A stretch of 6,995 nt of DNA from Eubacteriales bacterium (GTDB taxonomy: Bacteria; Bacillota; Clostridia; Oscillospirales; Oscillospiraceae): the NCBI GenBank assembly GCA_030528965.1, contig JAUMXS010000032.1, positions 1-6,995 on the forward strand, read 5' to 3'. Numbering within the stretch: the stretch's first letter is position 1; every line of letters begins with the position of its first letter. Positions 1 to 6,920 of this stretch are shown here, piece by piece. Below the pieces are notes generated by a model. It was not told where the DNA came from, ran no database searches, and saw only the letters and a list, made by a program, of their open reading frames with translations. Position numbers and translations under genes: made by a program.

Positions 1-1
1 A

Positions 2-346
2 CCATCTCTGCTGGTCGATGTTCCCAACCTGCCGATGGTCGGCAGCATGCCTCTGGATGAGGAAAACTTCTCCTTCTTCGCCTTTATCGATCCCATCGAA
101 GGTGCCGAAGGTCTTGTGTCCGAAGCCATGGTCGGCTCCATCGCCCACTCTGTCGTTCTTCTGGCCCTGCCCGATGACGTGGATGCCGAATCCGTAGCCC
201 AGCAGATGCAGGCCAATGCCGATCCCCGCAAGTGGATCTGCGTCGAAGCCGAAAAGGTCATGACTCTCACCAAGGGCAACCTCGTTCTGCTCATCATGTC
301 CTCCGTTGAGCGCGCCGATGTCATCGCCGCCAACTTCCAGGCCTGA
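2..346 (+). CDS. C-terminal part of a small DUF4358-like envelope protein (5' end outside window)
   Basis: The frame is open from the first bases of the window. An internal ATG at 35 is not the likely start, because the reading continues upstream as PSLLVDVPNLP. About 114 residues are visible, with no membrane segment. Visible features are an acidic, Phe-rich stretch (LDEENFSFFAF), a SIAHSVVLL strand, the segment ANADPRKWICVEAEK, and a hydrophobic near-terminal strand (GNLVLLIMSS). This layout, with a late 'GN(L/Y)V' strand close to the end, resembles DUF4358 proteins of Clostridia, which are small secreted or lipoprotein-like proteins of unknown function. From memory, such genes often sit beside MBOAT and DHHW genes, as here. 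The assignment is by pattern recognition and not certain; any signal peptide or lipobox would lie upstream of the window. Codons are strongly C/G-ending, as in the neighbours, so the gene looks native and functional. A role in surface-glycan acylation is inferred from position only. Confidence 0.75.
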   Translation, partial: PSLLVDVPNLPMVGSMPLDEENFSFFAFIDPIEGAEGLVSEAMVGSIAHSVVLLALPDDVDAESVAQQMQANADPRKWICVEAEKVMTLTKGNLVLLIMSSVERADVIAANFQA

Positions 347-360
347 CCAAACCAATGATC

Positions 361-391
361 CGGACAGCTCCGTTTCCGAACGGGAGGTCCG
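361..391 (+). other. Imperfect hairpin in the DUF4358-like/MBOAT intergenic gap
   Basis: Arms CGGAC (361-365) and GTCCG (387-391) enclose a second paired segment, CTCCGTT (368-374) with AACGG(G)AG (379-386). The loop is TCCG, which fits the UNCG tetraloop pattern, and AG (366-367) and one G are bulged. No T-run follows, so it is not a standard intrinsic terminator. It may be a leader or processing element for the downstream MBOAT transcript; function unknown. Confidence 0.5.
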
Positions 392-398
392 AAATATG

Positions 399-428
399 CG
401 AGCCGTCCGCCGAATGGCGGACGGCTCG
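399..428 (+). terminator. Perfect 13-bp GC-rich hairpin, possible weak terminator or mRNA stem
   Basis: CGAGCCGTCCGCC (399-411) pairs perfectly with GGCGGACGGCTCG (416-428) around a GAAT loop. It lies 52 bases after the stop of the DUF4358-like gene and about 30 bases before the MBOAT ribosome binding site. The downstream sequence TAAACTACCGTC has no T-run, so efficient intrinsic termination is doubtful. It could attenuate read-through, block exonucleases to protect the upstream mRNA, or set relative expression of the two genes. No convincing promoter is visible between the hairpin and the MBOAT start, which suggests that some read-through is needed. Confidence 0.55.
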
Positions 429-457
429 TAAACTACCGTCTGCTATTACTACGATCC

Positions 458-463
458 GGAGGG
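458..463 (+). promoter_or_regulatory. Ribosome binding site that fixes the TTG start of the MBOAT gene
   Basis: GGAGGG lies 7 bases before TTG at 471. No in-frame ATG or GTG has comparable spacing, and the predicted N-terminus (M-LFSSITFLY) matches the usual beginning of this family, so TTG is very likely the true start. Confidence 0.85.
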
Positions 464-470
464 CAGAACC

Positions 471-1862
471 TTGCTCTTTTCCAGTATTACTTTTTTGTAT
501 GTATTTCTGCCGGTGACGATGCTGCTTTACTGGGCCGCACCGGTACGTGCCAGAAATGTCGTGCTCCTGCTGGCAAGTCTGGTATTCTATTTCTTCGGCG
601 AGAAGGCGTATACTCTGCTTCTCGTTTTCTCCTCTCTGTCCGACTATGCCCACAGCCTCTTCATCGAAAAAAACCGCGGACATGCCTGCGCACGCTACGC
701 GCTCATTTCCTCGATCGTCATCAATCTGGCCATGCTCGGCTTTTTCAAATATGCCGATTTCCTGGTCGGCGCGGCGAACAGTCTCCTGCATACCGACATC
801 CCCCTCCCGGGGATCCATCTGCCGATCGGCATCAGCTTCTTCACTTTCCAGACCATGAGTTATACCATGGACGTCTACTGGGGCAATGTTCATGCCGAGC
901 GCAGCTTCACGGGCTTTGCGACCTTTGTCTGCCTGTTCCCGCAGCTCATCGCCGGCCCCATCGTCCGCTATTCCGACATCGCGGAAGAGCTGCATGAACG
1001 CAGTGTTTCCCTCTCCGATGCCGCCTGCGGTGTGCGCCGCTTCGTCTTTGGCCTTGGCAAGAAGATCCTCATCGCCAACACCATGGGCGAGCTTTGCAGC
1101 GTATTTCGCGGATCCGGCGAACAGAGTATCCTGTTCTTCTGGATCTACGCTCTTGCCTTCACGCTGCAGATCTATTTCGACTTCTCCGGCTATTCCGATA
1201 TGGCCATCGGCCTCGGCCGGATGTTTGGCTTCCATTTCCCGGAAAACTTCGACTACCCCTACGTCTCCCGCTCCGTCACCGAATTCTGGCGGCGCTGGCA
1301 CATGACACTGGGCGGCTGGTTCCGGGATTACGTCTACATCCCTCTCGGCGGCAACCGGACAAGCCGTGGGCGCTGGCTGCGGAATATCGCCGCCGTCTGG
1401 CTTCTCACCGGACTCTGGCACGGCGCCGCCTGGAACTTCCTCGCCTGGGGCGGGCTGTACGGTGTACTGCTCATCCTCGAAAAACTCTGGCTGGGAAAAT
1501 ATCTGAAGCGCGGAAAAGTCCTGCCTCATGTATATGTCATGCTGGTCGTCATCCTGGGCTTCGTCCTGTTTAACGCCGACGGCCTGACCGGCGCCGTCTA
1601 TGACATGCGCGGCCTGTTCGGGCTCCTTGAGGGTATTCCTGTCGTCAGTGATGAAACGTTCTATTACCTCCGCAGCTATGCCGTCCCGCTGCTCCTTGCC
1701 TGCGCCGGCTCCCTGCCCGTCTGGCATAAAACCTACGACCGTTTCTCCGAACACCCGGCCATGACGCTTCTGGAACCCGTTTCCGTCTGCGTCCTGCTGA
1801 TCGCCGTGACGGCCTGCCTTGTGGATGGGTCCTTCAATCCCTTCCTGTATTTCCGTTTCTAA
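471..1862 (+). CDS. MBOAT family membrane O-acyltransferase (AlgI/DltB-like)
   Basis: Polytopic inner-membrane acyltransferase of 463 residues, close to the usual 460-500 for bacterial AlgI-like MBOAT proteins. The family transfers acyl groups, usually acetyl, from a cytoplasmic donor across the membrane for O-acylation of extracytoplasmic polysaccharide or teichoic acid. Many hydrophobic segments are visible, for example around residues 8-22, 29-42, 78-92, 115-130, 220-236, 305-330, 352-367 and 433-450. MBOAT signatures include PQLIAGPIVRY (157-167), YFDFSGYSDMAIG (235-247), RRWHMTLGGWFRDYVYIPLG (274-293) and TGLWHGAAWNF (313-323). His317 in LWHG is the expected catalytic histidine, and His277 is the second conserved one. 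Translation starts at TTG, supported by GGAGGG 7 bases upstream. The DHHW gene follows closely, the usual partner arrangement (compare AlgI-AlgJ and DltB-DltD). The glycan substrate cannot be told from the sequence; alginate is unlikely in this kind of organism. Confidence 0.95.
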   Translation: MLFSSITFLYVFLPVTMLLYWAAPVRARNVVLLLASLVFYFFGEKAYTLLLVFSSLSDYAHSLFIEKNRGHACARYALISSIVINLAMLGFFKYADFLVGAANSLLHTDIPLPGIHLPIGISFFTFQTMSYTMDVYWGNVHAERSFTGFATFVCLFPQLIAGPIVRYSDIAEELHERSVSLSDAACGVRRFVFGLGKKILIANTMGELCSVFRGSGEQSILFFWIYALAFTLQIYFDFSGYSDMAIGLGRMFGFHFPENFDYPYVSRSVTEFWRRWHMTLGGWFRDYVYIPLGGNRTSRGRWLRNIAAVWLLTGLWHGAAWNFLAWGGLYGVLLILEKLWLGKYLKRGKVLPHVYVMLVVILGFVLFNADGLTGAVYDMRGLFGLLEGIPVVSDETFYYLRSYAVPLLLACAGSLPVWHKTYDRFSEHPAMTLLEPVSVCVLLIAVTACLVDGSFNPFLYFRF

Positions 1863-1880
1863 AAGGATGGTGTGATTCGA

Positions 1881-2984
1881 ATGAAAAAAACCAAAAGCCT
1901 CGCCATTCTTCTTATATTCGGTCTCACGATCTTCGGCCTGCTTGCCGCTTTCATCCTGATACCGGATGCGGAAATCTCCCGTGCCGAGCGCCGAAAGCTC
2001 CAGCAGAAGCCTGAACTCTCCACCGAGGCCGTACTGTCCGGAAAATACATGGAGGATCTGGAAGCCTGGATGCTGGATCAGTTCCCGCTGCGTGACAGTT
2101 TCCGCCGGATCAAGGCCGGTATTCGTTTTGACCTTATGAAGCAGCTGGACAATAACGGCGTCTATCTGGTCGGCGACGGAGTCTATAAGCTCGAGTACCC
2201 GCTCCGTGAGGAACAGGTGAATTATGCGGCCGAGAAGATCTCCTCCCTCTGCGCGGGACCTCTCGCCGGAATGAATGTTTACTGTGCCGTCGTCCCGGAT
2301 AAGAACTGGTATGTGGCCGAGAAAAACGGCTACCCGCATCTGGATTATGACCGTATGACGGAGCTCCTGCTGGGCGGTCTGCCCGGGGATGTCCAATATG
2401 TGGACCTCTTCGGACTCCTGACGGAAGAGGATTATTACCGTACCGATACCCACTGGCGGCAGGAAGAAATTTTTTCCGTGGCCGAGACTCTGGCCTCCGC
2501 CATGAATGCGCAGGAAGGTCTTATTCCCGCGTCGGAATGGACACCGCACACGCTTTCCCCCTTCTACGGCGTATACTGCGGACAGTCCGCACTTTCCGTA
2601 ACGCCCGACACGCTCACTTACCTCACCTCTCCCGCAACGGATTCCGCTGTGGTCACGGGCGCGGAATTTGAGGGCACAAAGCCCGTCTATGACCTCGAAC
2701 GCTTCGATGATCTGGACGGCTATGACGTATTCCTGTCCGGCGCACAGGCCGTTCTCACCGTGGAATGCGCCGAAGCAAAAACCGGCCGGGAACTCATCCT
2801 CTTCCGTGATTCTTTCGGGAGCAGTCTGGCACCCCTGCTGCTCGGTGCTTACGATAAGATCACGCTGGTCGACCTGCGTTATATCTCGTCCTCCTTCCTC
2901 GAATCCTTCGTGGACTTCGAAAATCAGGACGTCCTCTTCCTCTACAGCACCTCGCTTCTCAACAGCGCTATGCTTCTGAAATGA
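1881..2984 (+). CDS. DHHW family protein (AlgJ/AlgX/DltD-like SGNH-type, membrane-anchored)
   Basis: Predicted 367-residue protein with one N-terminal hydrophobic segment (about residues 6-28, an uncleaved anchor or signal peptide after MKKTK) and an extracytoplasmic domain. Family hallmarks are YYRTDTHWR (185-193, DxHW with Asp189 and His191) and RDSFGSSLAPLL (309-320), whose Ser311 should be the SGNH-type nucleophile; these match the Asp/His and Ser of AlgJ/AlgX. The order is anchor, N-terminal YMEDLEAWMLDQFPLRDSF region, VVPDKNWY, DxHW, then the Ser motif near the C-terminus. The family helps pass acetyl groups from an MBOAT partner onto surface glycans. The start is ambiguous: ATG 1881 follows AAGGA(T)GGTG (1863-1872), an SD with one bulged base that fits well, while an in-frame GTG at 1872 would add three residues but sits only 4 bases after GGA. 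It is 18 bp after the MBOAT stop, so the two genes are almost certainly cotranscribed. A terminator follows 17 bases after the stop. Confidence 0.92.
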   Translation: MKKTKSLAILLIFGLTIFGLLAAFILIPDAEISRAERRKLQQKPELSTEAVLSGKYMEDLEAWMLDQFPLRDSFRRIKAGIRFDLMKQLDNNGVYLVGDGVYKLEYPLREEQVNYAAEKISSLCAGPLAGMNVYCAVVPDKNWYVAEKNGYPHLDYDRMTELLLGGLPGDVQYVDLFGLLTEEDYYRTDTHWRQEEIFSVAETLASAMNAQEGLIPASEWTPHTLSPFYGVYCGQSALSVTPDTLTYLTSPATDSAVVTGAEFEGTKPVYDLERFDDLDGYDVFLSGAQAVLTVECAEAKTGRELILFRDSFGSSLAPLLLGAYDKITLVDLRYISSSFLESFVDFENQDVLFLYSTSLLNSAMLLK

Positions 2985-3001
2985 CCAAATGCAAAAAAGA
3001 A

Positions 3002-3042
3002 AACGCCGCGGAAAACCTCTGAAAAAGGTTTTCCGCGGCGTT
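3002..3042. terminator. Bidirectional intrinsic terminator between the DHHW gene and guaB
   Basis: A perfect 17-bp stem is formed by AACGCCGCGGAAAACCT (3002-3018) and AGGTTTTCCGCGGCGTT (3026-3042), with a 7-base loop CTGAAAA. On the + strand it is followed by GTTTATTGTTTTAT; on the minus strand by TTCTTTTTTG (complement of 2992-3001). It lies 17 bases after the DHHW stop and 51 bases after the guaB stop, so it can serve both convergent genes. Confidence 0.92.
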
Positions 3043-3093
3043 GTTTATTGTTTTATAACAGCTTTGCTGCAGTCAGGGGACCGGCTGACCCGA

Positions 3094-4632
<1,539 letters not shown>

Positions 4633-4641
4633 TCATTCTAT

Positions 4642-4671
4642 ATTTTACGCTTATTTTATGTCATCTGTCAA
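4642..4671 (-). promoter_or_regulatory. guaB promoter (sigma-70/SigA type)
   Basis: On the minus strand, a perfect -35 TTGACA (4671-4666) is followed after 18 bases by TAAAAT (4647-4642). The predicted start near 4635 gives a leader of about 65 bases, which contains the dyad at 4605-4622. The region is locally AT-rich against GC-rich surroundings, as expected for a promoter. Confidence 0.8.
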
Positions 4672-4703
4672 CCGTCTCTTGCATTCCGTCGGCGGAATTC
4701 CCC

Positions 4704-4732
4704 TTGCTATATCGAGACAAAAAATATATAAT
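4704..4732 (+). promoter_or_regulatory. Promoter of the sirtuin/glycosyltransferase/cyclo-ligase operon
   Basis: TTGCTA (4704-4709), a 17-base spacer and a perfect TATAAT (4727-4732) form a strong SigA-type promoter. Transcription would start near 4739, only about 18 bases before the ATG at 4757, giving a very short leader that is mostly ribosome binding site. It is divergent from the guaB promoter; the two -35 boxes are 32 bases apart. Confidence 0.8.
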
Positions 4733-4756
4733 GAGCAAAAAGGGGAGGCGGAAAAC

Positions 4757-5473
4757 ATGGATGTGCAGATAGAGACCCTGCGCCGCTGGCTGTCGGAAAC
4801 CGATAACGCCGTTTTTTTCGGTGGTGCGGGTGTTTCCACAGAGAGCGGCATTCCCGATTTCCGCAGCGCCGACGGGCTGTATAACCAAAAATACCGCTTT
4901 CCGCCGGAAACCATTTTGAGCCACAGCTTCTTCCTTCGCGACCCGGAGGAGTTCTTTCGCTTTTACCACGAGAAACTCGTCCTCCACGGCATTCTCCCCA
5001 ACCGGACGCATACCCGACTCGCGGAGCTGGAAGCAGAAGGACATCTGCGCGCCGTCATTACACAGAATATCGACGGCCTCCATCAGGCTGCCGGTTCCCG
5101 GACCGTGCTGGAACTGCACGGTTCCACACACCGGGCTTACTGTTCCGAATGCGGACGTCCCTGTCCGCCCGACCGCGTCAACGAAGGCGAAGGCGTTCCC
5201 CGCTGTGAATGCGGCGGCGTCCAGCGGCCCGACGTCGTTCTCTATGAAGAGGGTCTGGACCGGAAAACACTGATGGATGCAGTGGAATACATCCGCCGCG
5301 CGGAGGTGCTGATCGTCGGGGGAACTTCCCTCGCGGTGTACCCCGCGGCGGGTCTGATCGATTATTATCGCGGCAACCGCCTGGTCGTCATCAACCGTGA
5401 CCCCACTCCCCGTGACGGGCAGGCTGACCTGTTGATACAGAAACAAATCGGCGAGGTGTTTGCACAGATATGA
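4757..5473 (+). CDS. cobB: Sir2 family NAD-dependent protein deacylase (sirtuin)
   Basis: Predicted 238-residue cytoplasmic sirtuin, which removes acyl groups from lysines using NAD+ and yields nicotinamide and O-acyl-ADP-ribose. Rossmann-fold motif FGGAGVSTESGIPDFRS (21-37) and TQNIDGLHQ (102-110) bind NAD+. His121 in ELHGS is the catalytic general base. A small zinc module uses Cys129-x2-Cys132 and Cys150-x-Cys152; an extra Cys136 is present. GGTSLAVYPAAG (188-199) and VVINRDPTP (210-218) complete the NAD+ pocket. Length and motifs fit single-domain bacterial class U/CobB-like enzymes, and the SIRT5-type Tyr/Arg acyl pocket is not evident, so deacetylation is the best guess. ATG 4757 is chosen because AGGGGAGG lies 8 bases upstream and the promoter lies just before that; the frame stays open back to an ATG at 4568, but that stretch contains the promoters and is not coding. 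The stop overlaps the next gene by 4 bases (ATGA). It heads the three-gene operon. Confidence 0.95.
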   Translation: MDVQIETLRRWLSETDNAVFFGGAGVSTESGIPDFRSADGLYNQKYRFPPETILSHSFFLRDPEEFFRFYHEKLVLHGILPNRTHTRLAELEAEGHLRAVITQNIDGLHQAAGSRTVLELHGSTHRAYCSECGRPCPPDRVNEGEGVPRCECGGVQRPDVVLYEEGLDRKTLMDAVEYIRRAEVLIVGGTSLAVYPAAGLIDYYRGNRLVVINRDPTPRDGQADLLIQKQIGEVFAQI

Positions 5474-6201
5474 GAACGGATGTTTTGGGCGTCGAATTTG
5501 ATAATGTGACGATGGACGAGGCCCTTCGGAGAGCCGAACAACTGATACAGGAACGCCGTGCCGCCTATGTGGTAACGCCGAACCCGGAGATCGTGATGCT
5601 CTGCCGCGAAAACGAATCCGCGCACCGCGCGGTGAGCGGCGCGGATCTCGTCCTTCCGGACGGCATCGGCATCATCTACGGTGCGCGCCTGCTGGGTACT
5701 CCCATGAAAGAAAAAGTCCCCGGCGTGGATTTTGCCTCCAATCTCATCGCAAAGCTGGGCAAAAGCGGCGGAAGCATCTATCTTCTGGGCGCAAAGCCCG
5801 GGATCGCGGAATGCGCCGCCCAGAACCTGCTGGAAAAGAACCCGGGGCTTCGAGTGGTCGGCACGCATGACGGCTATTTCACGGATGATGCACCGATCGC
5901 AGCGGAGATCAATGCCGCAAAGCCCGATTTCCTGCTGGTCTGTCTGGGCGCGCCCAAGCAGGAACTCTTTATGGAAAAATGGCACGGCCGTCTGGATGTG
6001 GGCCTGATGGCAGGCCTGGGCGGCTGTATGGACGTCTATGCCGGCGTTGTCAAGCGTGCGCCGGAGATCTGGCAGAAGCTCGGCCTCGAATGGTTTTACC
6101 GCCTCTGCCGTGAGCCGCAGCGCTTTGGCCGTATGCTGTGTCTGCCGCGCTTTCTCGCGCTGACTGCCACGGGCAGACGGAAAAACGATGCAAATACCTG
6201 A
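5470..6201 (+). CDS. WecG/TagA/CpsF family glycosyltransferase (GT26)
   Basis: Predicted 243-residue GT26 transferase acting at the cytoplasmic membrane face. Members add ManNAc or a related sugar to an undecaprenyl-diphosphate-linked GlcNAc, an early step of wall teichoic acid or capsule synthesis. Diagnostic motifs are VVTPNPEIV (34-42, Thr36), LVLPDGIG (60-67, Asp64, equivalent to the proposed catalytic Asp of Thermoanaerobacter TagA), VPGVDF (83-88), YLLGAKPG (104-111), LGAPKQE (159-165, Gln164) and GLGGCMDVYAG (182-192). The C-terminal EWFYRLCREPQRFGR (207-221) is the basic, amphipathic appendage associated with membrane binding and activity in this family. Length is typical. The start ATG overlaps the sirtuin stop by 4 bases, with GAGGTG 11 bases upstream, so coupling is likely. 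No other teichoic acid or capsule gene is in the window, and the exact donor and acceptor sugars cannot be told. The MBOAT/DHHW pair nearby could acylate a related surface polymer, which is speculation. Confidence 0.94.
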   Translation: MRTDVLGVEFDNVTMDEALRRAEQLIQERRAAYVVTPNPEIVMLCRENESAHRAVSGADLVLPDGIGIIYGARLLGTPMKEKVPGVDFASNLIAKLGKSGGSIYLLGAKPGIAECAAQNLLEKNPGLRVVGTHDGYFTDDAPIAAEINAAKPDFLLVCLGAPKQELFMEKWHGRLDVGLMAGLGGCMDVYAGVVKRAPEIWQKLGLEWFYRLCREPQRFGRMLCLPRFLALTATGRRKNDANT

Positions 6202-6784
6202 TAAAAACAGAACTGTAAAAGAGGCCAAAGCCGCGCTGCGTACACAGGTGCTTGCCCGGCTTTCGGCTTTGGACGAGGAGTATCTGCGCAGCTCAGATCG
6301 AAAGATCCTCGAACAGCTTCTGGCCCTGCCCGAATTCCGATGCGCCGGGCGGCTGTTCCTGTACCGGAGCGTCGGCTGGGAGATCGATACTTCTGCCTGT
6401 ATAGAGCTTGCTCAGGCGCTGGGTAAGACCGTCGCGCTGCCGCGTATTCTGGGCGGCGGGATCATGGACTTCTCCGCGATGGACTCTCTTCCCGAACAAT
6501 GCTTCGGTATTCCTCAGCCCGACAGCAAGGCCCCCGCCCTGCGACCGCAGGCCGGAGATCTGGTGCTCGTCCCGGGACTTTGCTATGACCGGAACGGCTA
6601 TCGTCTGGGCCGCGGCGGCGGATATTATGACCGCCTGCTTGCCGATTGTCCCGCTTATACCGTCGGCGTGTGCCGCACGCGCTTTCTTCTCGAGTCCCTT
6701 CCGCGGGAAGCACACGACTGCGCCGTAAAGATCCTCATTACCGAAGAAAAAACAACGAGGCTTCCCGAAGGAAGCCCCGTGTAG
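6188..6784 (+). CDS. fau: 5-formyltetrahydrofolate cyclo-ligase
   Basis: Predicted 198-residue cytoplasmic enzyme (MTHFS/YgfA family), which converts 5-formyl-THF to 5,10-methenyl-THF with ATP and so recovers a by-product of serine hydroxymethyltransferase that inhibits folate enzymes. The N-terminus has the usual basic helix (VKEAKAALRTQVLARL, 10-25). LFLYRSVGWEIDTSACI (56-72) corresponds to the substrate-binding 'E-dT' region. FGIPQP (106-111) and DLVLVPGLCYDRNGYRLGRG (124-143) lead into GGGYYDRLL (143-151), the phosphate and Mg-binding signature. PREAHDCAVKILITEE (172-187) is the conserved end. Length is normal. The ATG at 6188 overlaps the glycosyltransferase gene by 14 bases in another frame, and its SD is weak (CGGAAA), so translation probably depends on coupling to the upstream gene. 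The last codons (from about 6756) are also the stem of a hairpin that looks like a terminator for the opposite strand. A purine/one-carbon link to guaB is possible but not shown by the sequence. Confidence 0.95.
   Translation: MQIPDKNRTVKEAKAALRTQVLARLSALDEEYLRSSDRKILEQLLALPEFRCAGRLFLYRSVGWEIDTSACIELAQALGKTVALPRILGGGIMDFSAMDSLPEQCFGIPQPDSKAPALRPQAGDLVLVPGLCYDRNGYRLGRGGGYYDRLLADCPAYTVGVCRTRFLLESLPREAHDCAVKILITEEKTTRLPEGSPV
6756..6779 (-). terminator. UUCG-capped intrinsic terminator reading on the minus strand
   Basis: On the minus strand, GGCTTCC-TTCG-GGAAGCC (6776 to 6759) forms a 7-bp stem with a C(UUCG)G loop, extended past one mismatch by two more pairs (6778-6779 with 6756-6757). It is followed by TTGTTTTTTCTTC (complement of 6743-6755). 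On the + strand the same stem is followed by CCGTGTAGG with no T-run, so as a terminator it suits a leftward gene coming from beyond 6921. It lies inside the 3' end of the cyclo-ligase coding sequence. Confidence 0.72.
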
Positions 6785-6920
6785 GTATTCCGGATCCGCC
6801 TATGCCCCGGTTTTATTCGCCTTTGCAGCGGAACAGCCGGGATCCGGTCGGTCCGATCATCTTTTCATTGGTTTTCCCCGGCAAAGAGCCTTTCCGTTCA
6901 GCCCGCGCCGGTCTATATGG
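6785..6920. other. Stretch without an assignable gene, with a nested inverted repeat
   Basis: No well supported gene is seen. CCGGATCC (6790-6797) and GGATCCGG (6840-6847) are perfect 8-bp inverted arms. Inside them CGG (6808-6810) can pair with CCG (6837-6839), and TTCGC (6816-6820) with GCG(G)AA (6828-6833), so a nested stem is possible. If a leftward gene ends at 6921, this is its 3' untranslated region before the terminator at 6756-6779. A + strand frame from ATG 6802 is open to the window edge but has no ribosome binding site and no recognised motif. Confidence 0.4.

Noticed and set aside
321..2549. A 742-codon open frame on the minus strand across the MBOAT and DHHW genes
   Set aside because: It is the antisense of two genes with clear family motifs, shows no recognisable domain, and is rich in His/Gly/Asp/Glu as expected from complementing C/G-ending codons. 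It stays open because of codon bias.
4661..6228. Long minus-strand open frames opposite the sirtuin and glycosyltransferase genes
   Set aside because: They lie opposite genes with complete motif sets, lack ribosome binding sites and recognisable domains, and one crosses the promoter region.
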